From assembly GCA_012861695.1 (NCBI GenBank), contig JAAOOA010000447.1:147001-211000 (forward strand): DNA of 64,000 bases, written 5' to 3'. Source of the stretch: Trematomus loennbergii (Eukaryota; Chordata; Actinopteri; Perciformes; Nototheniidae). The notes beneath the pieces were generated by a model that worked only from the letters and a program-made list of their open reading frames with translations, was not told the origin of the DNA and did no database searches. Made by a program: the position numbers and the translations under genes. Within the stretch, counting starts at the first letter, position 1. Each line of letters starts with the position of its first letter. Shown in pieces: positions 1 to 11,819 of the stretch.

Positions 1-1252
1 AACACTACATTACCTACAGACTACTTACCCAGCTACAGAACTACATTACCTACAGAACTACATTACCCAGCTGCAGAACTACATTACCTACAGAACTACA
101 TTACCTACAGAACTACATTAACTACATTAACTACAGACTACGTTACCCACAGAACTACATTAACTACAGAACTACATTACCTACAGAACTACTTAACTAC
201 AGAACTACATTAACTACAGAACTACATTACCCACAGAACTACATTAACTACAGAACTACATTACCTACAGAACTACATTACCTACATTACCTACAGAACT
301 ACATTACCTACAGAACTACATTACCCAGCTGCAGAACTACATTACCTACAGAACTACATTACCTACAGAACTACATAGCTACAGAACTACATTACCTACA
401 GAACGACATTAACTACAGAACTACATTACCTACATTACCTACAGAACTACATAACTACAGAACTACATTACCTACAACTACATTAACTACAGACTACATT
501 ACCTACTACATTAACTACAGAACTACATTACCCACAGAACTACATTACTACAGAACTACATTACCTACAGAACTACATTACCTACATTACTACAGAACTA
601 CATTACCTACAGAATACATTACCCAGCTGCAGAACTACATTACCTACAGAACTACATTACCTACAGAACTACATTGCTACAGAACTACATTACCTACAGA
701 ACGACATTAACTACAGAACTACATTACCTACATTACCTACAGAACTACAATAACTACAGAACTACATTACCTACAGAACGACATTAACTACAGAACTACA
801 TTACCTACATTACCTACATAACTACAATAACTACAGAACTACATTACCTACAGAACTACATTACTACAGAACTACATTACCTACAGAACTACATTACCTA
901 CAGAACTACATTACCTACAGAACTACATTAACTACAGGACTACATTCCCACAGAACGACATTAACTACAGAAATAATTACTACATTACCTACAGAACTAC
1001 AATAACTACAGAACTACATTACCTACAGAACTACATACAGTAACTAGAACTACATTACCTACAGAACTACATTACCTACAGAACTACATTAACTACAGGA
1101 CTACATTACCTACAGAACTACATTACCTACAGAACTACATTAGCTACAGAACTACATTACCTACAGAACGACATTAACTACAGAACTACATTACCTACAT
1201 TACCTACAAACTACATTACCCACAGAACTACATTACCCACAGAACTACATTA
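1..1252. repeat. 17-bp minisatellite, left part (rad51c intron 2)
   Basis: Tandem copies of a 17-bp unit, CTACAGAACTACATTAC, with common variants ending in TTAA and a longer variant carrying CCCAGCTGCAGAA. Single-base deletions are frequent. The array is already under way at base 1, so its left end is outside the window. It continues after a transposon insertion at 3804-8540. Because rad51c exon 2 lies to its right on the minus strand, this stretch should be inside rad51c intron 2 unless the gene is broken. No gene is seen in it. Confidence 0.95.
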
Positions 1253-1649
1253 GGCTTGTTTGAGACAAGCGAGACCTGCGCAGACCTGCGCAATTGCGAT
1301 CAACGTCTTGCTAGTGCGTTGCATGATGGTCATTTTGTCCGACTTGCTCTGGAGGCTCGCCTACATGAGACGTTGAAATCTCGCGGGAACAAAGGACGCC
1401 CGCAGACTTGAGAGCGAGGCGTGGCGAGGCGGCGCAGTTTCTCTCCACGGGCTGCGGAAGCGAAATGCTTGATGGGAAACGACTTGCTGTATCTCGAGCT
1501 GAGCGCTCATTGGTGGGTTTTACCCCGTGCTGGAGATGAAGCTCTCCATTGGCTCGGCAAAAGTGTGTGTTGTTTTGTGTCAGTTTTACGTCGCCACTTC
1601 CATTCACATTTTTCATCATTGTTCCACAATGTTTATCATCATTAAATTA

Positions 1650-1942
1650 ATATCTATATATTTGTATACTATACTTGCACTGCTTACCGTTGTCATACTT
1701 TATATATCTTAGCATATTCATACAACACACTGTTAATACTAGGCTAGGCTACTGTGTATATCTAGTGTATTCATACCCCTCGCTGTTTATTCATCATTCA
1801 ATTCATTCTATATTTTATTCTGTAGATTGTGTACATTACTTTTCACTTTACTGCTTTATGCACTCCTGGTTAGAAGCTAAACTGCATTTCGTTGTCTCAG
1901 TACCTGTAATCTGTGCAATAACAATAAAGTTGAATCTAAATC
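1650..1942 (+). mobile_element. Probable LINE/SINE 3'-end fragment
   Basis: AT-rich sequence ending in a GCATTTCGTTGTCTCAGTAC-like stretch followed by CAATAACAATAAAGTTGAATC. This resembles the common fish retroposon tail in which a TTTCGTTGT motif precedes CAATAAAG and a short terminal repeat. No protein can be read. A similar tail (ATTTCATTGCC) appears near 30170-30190. The assignment rests on motif memory only. Confidence 0.4.
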
Positions 1943-3246
1943 GTGCGTTTGACACTGTTGACCACAACATATTACTAGACCGACTAGAAAACTGGGTGGG
2001 ACTTTCGGCAACAGTTCTAAATTGGTTTGAGTCCTACTTAAAGGACAGAAAAAACTTTGTTTCTATAGGTAAATACACATCTGAGTTGACAAATATGACA
2101 TGTGGGGTACCTCAAGGCTCCATCTTGGGGCCTCTTCTCTTTAACATCTACATGCTACCACTGGCTCAGATAATGAAAAACAACAAAATAAGTTACCATA
2201 GCTATGCGGATGACACACAAATTTACGTAACAATTTCACCAGGAGATTATGCTCCAATTCAAACACTGAGTAAGTGCATTGAACAAATCAATGACTGGAT
2301 GTGTCAGAACTTTCTCCAATTAAACAAAGATAAAACTGAGGTAATGGTTTTTGGAGCCAAGGCAGAACGTATAAAAGTTAGCGCTGAGCTTCAGTCTGCA
2401 ATGTTCAAAACAACAGATAAAGCCAGAAATCTAGGTGTAGTCATGGACTCTGACCTGAGTTTCAACAGTCACATTAAAACAGTTACTAAATCAGCCTACT
2501 ATCACCTAAAGAACATATCTAGGATTAAAGGACTAATGTCACAGCAGGATTTGGAAAAACTTGTCCATGCTTTTATCTTCAGTAGACTCGACTACTGCAA
2601 TGGTGTCTTTACAGGCCTCACTAAAAAATCTATTAGAAAGCTGCAGCTAATTCAGAACGCCGCTGCTCGAGTCCTCACTAACACTAAGAAAGTGGATCAC
2701 ATCACTCCTGTTCTGAAGTCCTTACACTGGCTTCCTGTGTGTCAAAGAATAGATTTCAAAATATTGTTGCTGGTTTATAAAGCTTTGAATGGTTTAGGCC
2801 CAAAATACATGTCTGACCTACTGCTAAATTATGAACCATCCAGAACTCTCAGGTCTTCAGGGACTGGTCAGCTTTCTGTCCCCAGAGTCAGAACTAAACA
2901 TGGAGAAGCAGCATTCAGTTATTATGCTCCAAATATCTGGAACAAACTCCCAGAAACCTGCAGGTCCGCTGCAACTCTTACTACTTTTAAATCCAGGCTG
3001 AAGACTTTTCTTTTTGCCGCTGCTTTTAATTGAACTATTCACATCTTAAACTGCACTGTAACTTTTAACTTTTATCCATGTATTTTTTCTTTTAATGTTT
3101 ATTTTATTATCTTTTCTTTTTAATGACTGATTTTAAATGCCATTTTTAAAATGTCTTCCATTTTTGTAAAGCACTTTGAATTACCTTGTGTTGAAAGGTG
3201 CTATATAAATAAACTTGCCTTGCCTTGCCTTGCCTTGCCTTGCCTA
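1943..3246 (+). mobile_element. 5'-truncated L2-clade LINE with reverse transcriptase
   Basis: An open frame of about 360 codons (1943-3033) encodes the palm-to-C-terminal part of a non-LTR reverse transcriptase. It starts at the FDTVDH block, has the catalytic YADDTQIY motif near 2200-2225 and the upstream GVPQGSILGPLLF motif near 2104-2145. It ends with the LHWLPV and YGPxxWNKLP-type C-terminal region typical of L2/CR1 elements, then a stop at 3031-3033. The 3' UTR ends in GGTGCTATATAAATAAAC followed by a TTGCC microsatellite (3216-3244), the usual L2 tail. The endonuclease domain and N-terminal part are missing, as expected of a 5'-truncated insertion. The remaining frame has no stops or frameshifts, suggesting a fairly young copy. 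The ATG at 1675 belongs to the preceding fragment and is not the element's start. Confidence 0.9.
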
Positions 3247-3324
3247 ATCTTGAGCAGGAACAAATGTATTTACTTAGTACATATCTGACATTAACGATTA
3301 AACATTTGTCCATTCTTATCAATC

Positions 3325-3600
3325 AATCAATCAATCAATCAATCAATGTTTATTTATATAGCCCAATATCACAAATGTTACATTTGTCTCAGTGGACTTC
3401 ACAGTTTGTACAGAATATCAGTATGACAATACGACACCCTCTGTCCTTACGTTTCACATCATACAAGGAAAAACTTCCAGAGAAAAACCCACAGTTTAAA
3501 GGGGAAATGGGAGAAACCTCAGGGAGAGCAACAGAGGAGGGATCCCTCTCCCAGGACGGACAGACGTGCAATAGATGCCGTGTGCATTTATAAATGCAAA
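3325..3600 (-). mobile_element. LINE 3'-end fragment, reverse orientation
   Basis: Begins on the plus strand with (CAAT)n at about 3325-3346, followed by GTTTATTTATATAGCCCAAT. This is the reverse complement of a familiar fish LINE tail that ends TATATAAATAAAC plus (ATTG)n. The rest, to about 3600, reads as a short degenerate reading frame (SPLNCGFFSGSF, CPSWERDPS) on the minus strand. It appears to be a 5'-truncated LINE 3' end nested in the 1253-3801 transposon. The clade is not certain. Confidence 0.6.
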
Positions 3601-3803
3601 CCGAGTCAAGCCGACTCCGGAGGTGGCGGTATGCACCTTAAAGTTGTTTGAAATCCGCCAAAAACCGAGAGAAGAAGAAGAAAAAGAAGAAGCCGACTCC
3701 GAGCTGTCCGACTTCAGGCGAGTTTTTTGAGACCTCCCCTGGCTGCGATCGGCTATTCTCGTCTACTTTCGAGGCGAGCCGCAGCTCGTCTCAAACAAGC
3801 CTA

Positions 3804-6800
3804 TCAACTACAGAACTACATTACCCACAGAACTACATTAACTACAGAACTACATTACCCACAGAACTACATTAACTACAGACTACATTACCTACAGAAC
3901 GACATTAACTACAGAACTACATTACCTACAGAACTAATTAACTACATTAACTACAGAACTACATTACCTACAGAACTACATTACCTACATTAACTACAGA
4001 ACTACATTAACTACAGAACTACATTACCTACATTACCTACAGAACTACATTACCCAGCTGCAGAACTACATTACCTACAGAACTACAGAACTACATTAAC
4101 TACAGAACTACATGACCTACAGAACTACATTAACTACAGAACTACATTACCTACAGAACTACTTACTACAGAACTTACCTACAGAACTACATTAACTACA
4201 GAACTACATTACCTACAGAACTACATTACCTAGAGAACTACATTAACTACAGAACGACATTACCTACAGAACGACATTAACTACAGAACGATTACCTAAT
4301 GTATTAGCTACAGAACTACATTAACTACAGAACTACATTACCTACAGAACTACATTAACTACATAACTACATTACCTACAGAACTACATTACCTAGAGAA
4401 CTACATTACCTACAGAACTACATTAACTACAGAACTACATTACCTACAGAACTACATTACCTACAGAACTACATTACCTACAGAACTACACTACCTACAT
4501 TACCTACAGAACTACATTACCCACAGAACTACATTAACTACAGACTACATTACCTACAGAACTACATTACCTACAGAACTACATTACCTACAGAACTACA
4601 TTAACTACAGAACTACATTACCTACAGAACTACATTACCTACAGAACTATACATTACCCAGCTGCAGAACTACATTACCTACAGAACTACATTAACTACA
4701 GAACTACATTACCCACAGAACTACATTAACTACAGACTACATTACCTACAGAACGACATTAACTACAGAACTACATTACCTACAGAACTACATTAACTAC
4801 ATTAACTACAGAACTACATTACCTACAGAACTACATTACCCACTGCAGAACTACATTACCTACAGAACTACATTAACTACAGAACTACATTACCTACAGA
4901 ACTACATTACCCAGCTGCAGAACTACATTACCTACAGAACTACATTAGCTACAGAACTACATTAACTACAGAACTACATTAACTACAGAACTACATTACC
5001 TACAGAACTACATTAACTACAGAACTACATTACCTACAGAACTACATTAACTACAGAACTACATTACCTACAGAACTACATTACCTAGAGAACTACATTA
5101 CCTAGAGAACTACATTAACTACAGAACGACATTACCTACAGAACGACATTAACTACAGAAACTACATTACCTAATGTATTAGCTACAGAACTACATTACC
5201 TACAGAACTACATTACCTACAGAACTACATTAACTACAGAACTACACTACCTGACATTACCTACAGAACTACATTAACTACAGAACTACACTACCTACAT
5301 TAACTACGTTACCTACATTACCTACAGAACTACATTAACTACAGAACTACATTACCTACAGAACGACATTAACTACAGAACTACATTACCTACAGTACCT
5401 ACAGAACTACATTACCTACAGAACTACATTAACTACAGAACTACATTACCTACAGAACTACATTACCCAGCTGCAGAACTACATTACCTACAGAACTACA
5501 TTACCTACAGAACTACATTAACTACAGAACTACAATACCTACAGAACTACATTAACTACAGAACTACATTACCTACAGAACTACATTACCCAGCTACAGA
5601 ACTACATTACCTACAGAACTACATTACCCAGCTGCAGAACTACATTACCTACAGAACTACATTACCCAGCTGCAGAACTACATTACCTACAGAACTACAT
5701 TACCTACAGAACTACATTACCTACAGAACTACATTGCCCACAGAACTACATTAACTACAGAACTACATGACCTACAGAACTACATGACCTACATAACTAC
5801 ATTACCCACAGAACTACATTAACTACAGAACTACATTACCTACAAAACTACATTAACTACAGAACTACCTACTACATTAGCTACAGAACTACATTAACTA
5901 CAGAAACATTACCTACAGACTACATTACCCACAGAACTACATTACCCACAGAACTACATTACCCACAGAACTACATTAACTACAGAACTACATTACCTAC
6001 AGAACTACATTACCCACAGAACTACATTAACTACAGAACTACGTTAACTACAGAACTACACTACCTACATTACCTACAGAACTACATTAACTACAGAACT
6101 ACATTACCTACAGAACTACATTACCTAGAGAACTACATTACCTACAGAACTACATTACCCAGCTGCAGAACTATATTACCTACAGAACTACATTACCTAC
6201 AGAACTACATTACCTAGAGAACTACATTAACTACAGAACTACTACCAAGAACTACATTAACTACAGAAACTACGTTACCTACATTACCTACAGAACTACA
6301 TTACCTACAGAAACATTAACTACAGAACTACATTAACTACATTACCTACAGAACTACATTACCTACAGAACGACATTAACTACAGAACGACATTACCTAC
6401 ATTACCTACAGAACTACATTAACTACAGAACTACATTACCTACAGAAACTACATTACCCAGCTGCAGAACTATATTACCTACAGAACTACATTACCTACA
6501 GAACTACATTAACTACAGAACTACAGAACTACATTACCTACAGAAACTACATTACCCAGCTACAGAACTACATTACCCAGCTGCAGAAACTACATTACCT
6601 ACCTACAGAACTACATTACCCAGCTGCAGAATACATTACCTACAGAACTACATTACCTACAGAACTACATTACCCAGCTGCAGAACTACATACCTACAGA
6701 ACTACATTACATACAGAACTACATTACCCAGCTGCAGAACTATATTACCTACAGAACTACATTACCTACAGAACTACATTACCTACAGAACTACATTACC

Positions 6801-8540
6801 AGCTACAGAACTACATTACCTACAGAACTACATTACCCAGCTGCAGAACTACATTACCTACAGAACTACATTACCTACAGAACTACATTACCCAGCTGCA
6901 GAACTACATTACCTACAGAACTACATTACCTACAGAACTACATTACCCAGCTGCAGAACTACATTACCTACAGAACTACATTAACTACAGAACTACATTG
7001 CCTACAGAACTACATTGCCCACAGAACTACATTAACTACAGAACTACATTACCCACAGAACTACATTAACTACAGAACTACATTACCCACATAACTACAT
7101 TACCTACAGAACTACATTACCCAGCTGCAGAACTACATTACCTACAGAACTACATGACCTACAGAACTACTTACCCAGCTGCAGAAATACATTACCTACA
7201 GAACTACATTACCCACAGAACTACATTAACTACAGAACTACATTACCCACAGAACTACATTACCTACAGAACTACATTAACTACAGAACTACATTACCTA
7301 CAGAACTACATTACCCACAGAACTACATTACCCACAGAACTACATTAACTACAGAACTACATTACCTACAGAACTACATTACCTACAGAACTACATTACC
7401 TACAGAACTACATTACCTACAGAACTACATTACCTACAGAACTACCTTACCTACATTAGCTACAGAACTACATTACCTACAGAACTACATTACCTACAGA
7501 ACTACATTACCTACAGAACTACATTATCTACAGAACTACATTAACTACAGAACTACATTACCTACAGAACTACATTACCCACAGAACTACATTAACTACA
7601 GAACTACATTACCTACAGAACTACATTACATTAACTACAGAACTACACTACCTACAGAACTACATAACTACAGACCTACATTACCTACAGAACTACATTA
7701 ACTACAGAACTACATTACCTACAGAACTACATTAACTACATAACTACATACATAACTACAGAAATACATTACCTACAGAACTACATTAACTACAGAACTA
7801 CATTACCTACAGAACTACATTAACTAAGAACTACATTACCTACAGAACTACATTACCACAGAACTACATTAACTACAGAACTACATTACCTACAGAACTA
7901 CATTAACTACAGAACTACATTACCTACAGAACTACATTAACTACAGAACTACATTGCCTACAGAACTACATTGCCCACAGAACTACATGAACTACAGAAC
8001 TACATGACCTACAGAACTACATGACCTACAGAACTACATTACCCAGCTGCAGAACTACATTACCTACAGAACTACATACCCACAGAACTACATTACTACA
8101 GAACTACATTACCCACAGAACTACATTACCCACAGAACTACGTTAACTACAGAACTACGTTACCTACAGAACTACGTTACCTACAGAACTACATTAACTA
8201 CAGAACTACATTACCTACAGAACTACATTAACTACAGAATACATTACCTACAGAACTACATTAACTACAGACCTACATTACCTAGAGAACTACATTAACT
8301 ACAGAACTACCTTACCTACATTAGCTACAGAACTACATTACCTACATTACCTACAGAACTACATTAACTACAGAACTACATTAACTACAGAACTACATTA
8401 GCTACAGAACTACATTACCACAGAACTACATTAGCTACAGAACTACATTACCTACAGAACTACATAGCTACAGAACTACATTACCTACATACCTACAGAA
8501 CTACATTAACTACAGAACTACATTAACTACATTACCTACA
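3804..8540. repeat. 17-bp minisatellite, right part (rad51c intron 2)
   Basis: This is a continuation of the 17-bp array after the transposon insertion, about 4.7 kb. Units alternate between ...CATTACC and ...CATTAA endings, and the CCCAGCTGCAG variant recurs, hinting at a multi-unit higher-order pattern around 5450-7150. It ends 60 bp before rad51c exon 2's donor at 8600. Short open frames in it (for example 7154-7348) are repeat translation (YRTTLTTELH) and not genes. With the left part, at least 6 kb of this array sits in one intron. Confidence 0.95.
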
Positions 8541-8600
8541 GTGAGTGTGAGTGAGTGCGTGAGTGTGTGCTTGAGTGTGTGAGTGGTGTGTGTGTCTCAC

Positions 8601-11488
8601 CACAGTTGTGTCTTCCCGTTCCCGGCGCTCCACAGATCTCGGTGGTCTTCCCGACAGGAAGTCCCCCCCAGCGTGCGTCCAGCTGTGAGCAGAAGCTGAA
8701 GATGCTGCGCTGTGACTGTTCCTCCTGAAGCAGCTGCAGCGCAGTGAGGGAGGGGGGAGGTCCCACTGAAGCTCCTCCCAACTGAAGCTCCTCCTCCCAC
8801 TGCTCCTCCCCCTGAAGCACCTCCCCCTGAAGCGCCTCCCCTCATTGAAGCTCCTCCCCTCACTGCCTGCAGCACCTGCAGCGCCTCCTGCTGGGAGACT
8901 CCGGCCTCTGCACCACAAACACTGAGTTAGCATCACATCACATCACACCACACCACATCAACACCACATCACATTACATTACATCACATCACATCACACC
9001 ACACCACATCACACCACACCACATCACATCACACCACATCACATCACACCACATCACATCACATCACATTGCATAGAGTGCCACAGTGACGCGTCCTAAA
9101 ACCGGAAGTAAACTCTTTCCTTCGTCAAAAACCAATGAGATTTCTCCATAGGATTTTGGAAAATAGCTGGAAATAAGGTCTGTGGTTGAGACACATTTAA
9201 GAGACGGATCACGTTTTGTTCAGCCGGATAATCTCCACATGTCTACCCTACTTTAGGGTCTACTTTTTTTTCGAATCATAAATCTAGTCCCCAGAAGCAA
9301 AATGCTAACGTTATGCTATAAAGGAACTACAGCAGGGTCGCTGCTTCAACGTCACGCCAACTTCAGATCCATATTCAAACACACAGATTCTGAATGGAAC
9401 AAGTTGAAGCGTTTGTTTGAACACTTTGCAGGAGGCAGGGACTTGCTTTCAAGCAGAACAGGCAAACTAACTTAGAGGAGTGTTCACGTGTTCGGTGTAA
9501 TGACGTACAACGTCCTCCACGACTTCTGTAGTCCTATTCAGCCACTTGGTAACAACCATCGTTTCTCAGACACGTCAACTCTTCAGAAATCACCAGTGGG
9601 GTCACTGCTGATGGATTTAATGTCCTAGAACAAAACGTGATCCGTCTCTTCAATGTGTCTCAACCTCAGACCTTATTTACAGCTATTTTCCTAAACCCTA
9701 TGGAGAGATCCCATTGGCTCTGAGACGAGGGAACAGAAGTGGAGAGATCCCATTGGCTCTGAGACCAGGGAACAGGAAGTGGAGAGATCCCATTGGCTCT
9801 GAGACAGGGAACAGGAAGTGGAGAGATCCCATTGGCTCTGAGACCAGGGAACAGGAAGTGGAGAGATCCCATTGGCTCTGAGACCAGGGAACAGGAAGTG
9901 GAGAAATGCTGACTCACTTCCTGGTTTTAGGACGCGTCACTGCGGTTCTCTATTACATTACCCTAACCCTGAAGAACAAGATCTGAGTACTTCTACTTTT
10001 ACTCAAGTACTAGATGTGAGTACTTCTACTTTTACTCAAGTACAAGATCTGAGTACTTCTACTTTTACTTAGTACAAGATCTGAGTACTTCTACCTTAAC
10101 TCAAGTACTAGATGTGAGTACTTCTACTTTTACTCAAGAACAAGATCTGAGTACTTCTACTTTTACTCAAGTACTAGATGTGAGTACTTCTACTTTTACT
10201 CAAGTACAAGATCTGAGTACTTCTACTTTTACTTAGTACAAGATCTGAGTACTTCTACTTTTACTCAAGTACTAGATGTGAGTACTTCTACTTTTACTCA
10301 AGTACAAGATCTGAGTACTTCTACTTTTACTTAGTACAAGATCTGAGTACTTCTACCTTAACTCAAGTACTAGATGTGAGTACTTCTACTTTTACTCAAG
10401 TACTAGATGTGAGTACTTCTACTTTAACTCAAGTACTAGATATGAGTACTTCTACTTTAACTCAAGTACAAGATCCGAGTACTTCTACTTTTACTCAAGT
10501 ACAAGATCTGAGTACTTCTACTTTAACTCAAGTACAAGATCTGAGTACTTCTACTTTACTCAAGTACTAGATGTGAGTACTTCTACTTTTACTCAAGTAC
10601 AAGATCTGAGTACTTCTACTTTTACTTAGTACAAGATCTGAGTACTTCTACCTTAACTCAAGTACTAGATGTGAGTACTTCTACTTTTACTCAAGTACTA
10701 GATGTGAGTACTTCTACTTTAACTCAAGTACAAGATCCGAGTACTTCTACTTTTACTCAAGTCAAGATCTGAGTACTTCTACTTTTACTCAAGTACAAGA
10801 TCTGAGTACTTCTACTTTTACTCAAGTACTAGATGTGAGTACTTCTACTTTTACTCAAGTACTAGATGTGAGTACTTCTACTTTTACTCAAGTACAAGAT
10901 CTGAGTACTTCTACTTTTACTCAAGTACTAGATGTGAGTACTTCTACTTTTACTCAAGTACTAGATGTGAGTACTTCTACTTTTACTCAAGTACAAGATC
11001 TGAGTACTTCTACCTTAACTCAAGTACTAGATGTGAGTACTTCTACTTTTACTCAAGTACTAGATGTGAGTACTTCTACTTTAACTCAAGTACTAGATAT
11101 GAGTACTTCTACTTTAACTCAAGTACAAGATCCGAGTACTTCTACTTTTACTCAAGTACAAGATCTGAGTACTTCTACTTTAACTCAAGTACAAGATCTG
11201 ATACTTCTACTTTTACTCAAGTACTAGATGTGAGTACTTCTACTTTACTCAAGTACAAGACCTGAGTATTATTCCCCCTCCTCTGTTTCTGGATGGTATA
11301 ATACATAGAGTATAGTGTATATATAGAGTATATATCAGTGTATATTAGTATACATAGAGTGTATATGTACCTGCACAGATGTGGGAGGGGCTTAGCCCCC
11401 GCAGCTCAGACAGGAAGTGGAACCCAGCTGCTGTCAGTCGGCTCTTCACAGCTGGACTGAGAGAACAGCTGGAGATCTGCATCTTCAT
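8601..11488 (-). CDS. rad51c: RAD51C recombinase paralog, exons 1-2 only (partial, frameshifted)
   Basis: RAD51C is a RAD51 paralog ATPase of the BCDX2 and CX3 complexes, acting in nuclear homologous recombination and crosslink repair. Exon 1 (11371-11488) starts at the ATG at 11488 and encodes 39 residues including [14 protein letters not shown], like the family N-terminus. It ends in a phase-1 GT donor (11370-11369). Exon 2 (8601-8907) follows a CAG acceptor; the split codon gives E, then [15 protein letters not shown]. It ends [17 protein letters not shown], containing Walker A, before donor GTGAG. Between these blocks is a Gly/Ala/Ser-rich tandem insert. At least two one-base frameshifts are present: one within about 8690-8790, and one inside Walker A (near 8617-8622, one base missing). 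Exons 3 onward are not in the window; intron 2 is the 17-bp array. Identity is secure; whether this copy works is not. Confidence 0.9.
8735..8865 (-). repeat. Coding minisatellite in rad51c exon 2 (GGGAS-type repeat)
   Basis: On the minus strand, 15- to 18-bp units of the form GGAGGAGCTTCA(G/A)TG repeat about six to seven times, reading as [26 protein letters not shown]. They fall where other RAD51C proteins have the linker between the N-terminal helical domain and the ATPase core (after the LQxxRR block and before TALELL). Mostly in-frame unit length lets the insert stay translatable. The frame changes at the end of the insert, so either the last unit is damaged or a base is missing in the assembly. 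Confidence 0.7.
8931..9070. repeat. CATCA/CACCA pentanucleotide repeat
   Basis: About 140 bp of (CATCA)n and (CACCA)n with a few CATTA units, in rad51c intron 1, just upstream of exon 2 on the minus strand. On that strand it is TGATG/TGGTG-rich. It ends at the left arm of the fold-back element. Confidence 0.9.
9073..9953. mobile_element. Fold-back DNA element with long inverted arms (rad51c intron 1)
   Basis: A left arm at 9073-9221 is repeated in inverted orientation at 9628-9953. Both share ATAGAG, CAGTGACGCGTCCTAAAACC, GGTCTG(T/A)GGTTGAGACACATT and GAGACGGATCACGTTTTGTT with few mismatches. The roughly 400-bp loop (9222-9627) is single-copy and has no coding signal. The right arm is longer because it contains a roughly 38-bp minisatellite (9700-9905). 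No clear target duplication was found, so superfamily is open. It is non-autonomous. Confidence 0.75.
9700..9905. repeat. 38-bp minisatellite in the right arm of the fold-back element
   Basis: Five to six tandem units containing AGAGATCCCATTGGCTCTGA followed by an AGGGAACAGGAAGTGG segment. The left arm has only one corresponding copy (around 9127-9150), so the expansion happened in one arm after the element formed or inserted. A short minus-strand frame here is repeat translation. Confidence 0.85.
9970..11265. repeat. 33-bp minisatellite related to a hAT-type MITE end
   Basis: About 39 units of 33 bp built from GAGTACTTCTACTTTTACTC plus AAGTAC(T/A)AGAT(G/C)T. Since 33 is a multiple of three, stop-free frames such as the one at 10835-11227 appear ([11 protein letters not shown]), which I regard as non-genic. 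The unit closely matches the right end of the MITE at 46998-47405 (ACTACTTTTACTGCAGTAAC ... GACCTGAGTACT), so it looks like an amplified MITE terminus. It lies in rad51c intron 1. Confidence 0.9.
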
Positions 11489-11819
11489 CTGAGTATACAG
11501 AGAGTATGTAAGGATCATGTGCAGCGACGCGGTCATTATGGGAAAAGAACATCCGACAGGCTGATCAGGAGCCCGGCGCGAAGCGGAGGGATCTAGATCT
11601 GCATGGAAATCAACCGGACTTCTTTCTGCAGATGTGAGCATCCTTAACAACGGTCAATAAATCCTTGATTGTCTGTCTGTTCTGGATTAACAACGTGTCA
11701 CGTGTTCTGAATTGACCAATCAGAATCGAGTATTCAACTAAGCCATGTAATAAAAAGTATTAAATACTCTTTAAACTGTGTATAAGTATTAAATACTCTT
11801 TAAACTGTGTACTACCTGC

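Larger units (their letters stand above)
1253..3801. mobile_element. DNA transposon with TA target duplication, carrying nested LINE pieces
   Basis: The array is interrupted by an insert whose ends are inverted repeats: GGCTTGTTTGAGAC at 1253 and its exact complement GTCTCAAACAAGCC ending at 3801. Both ends are flanked by TA (1251-1252 and 3802-3803) and the 17-bp repeat resumes directly afterwards, so this is a clean insertion. Terminal parts are GC-rich and hold no recognisable transposase. The interior contains a LINE-like 3' end (about 1650-1942), a 5'-truncated L2 element (about 1943-3246) and a reversed LINE tail (about 3325-3600). The superfamily is not assigned; a two-base TA duplication would fit several groups. 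Confidence 0.75.

Noticed and set aside
1..8540. CRISPR-like array
   Set aside because: Units are contiguous with no unique spacers and the context is a fish genome.
8532..8936. Three overlapping minus-strand small genes
   Set aside because: They are the different frames of one frameshifted rad51c exon 2 plus its intron flanks.
10835..11227. 130-codon [10 protein letters not shown] repeat protein
   Set aside because: A 33-bp minisatellite keeps one frame open. The unit comes from a MITE terminus and no independent gene evidence exists.
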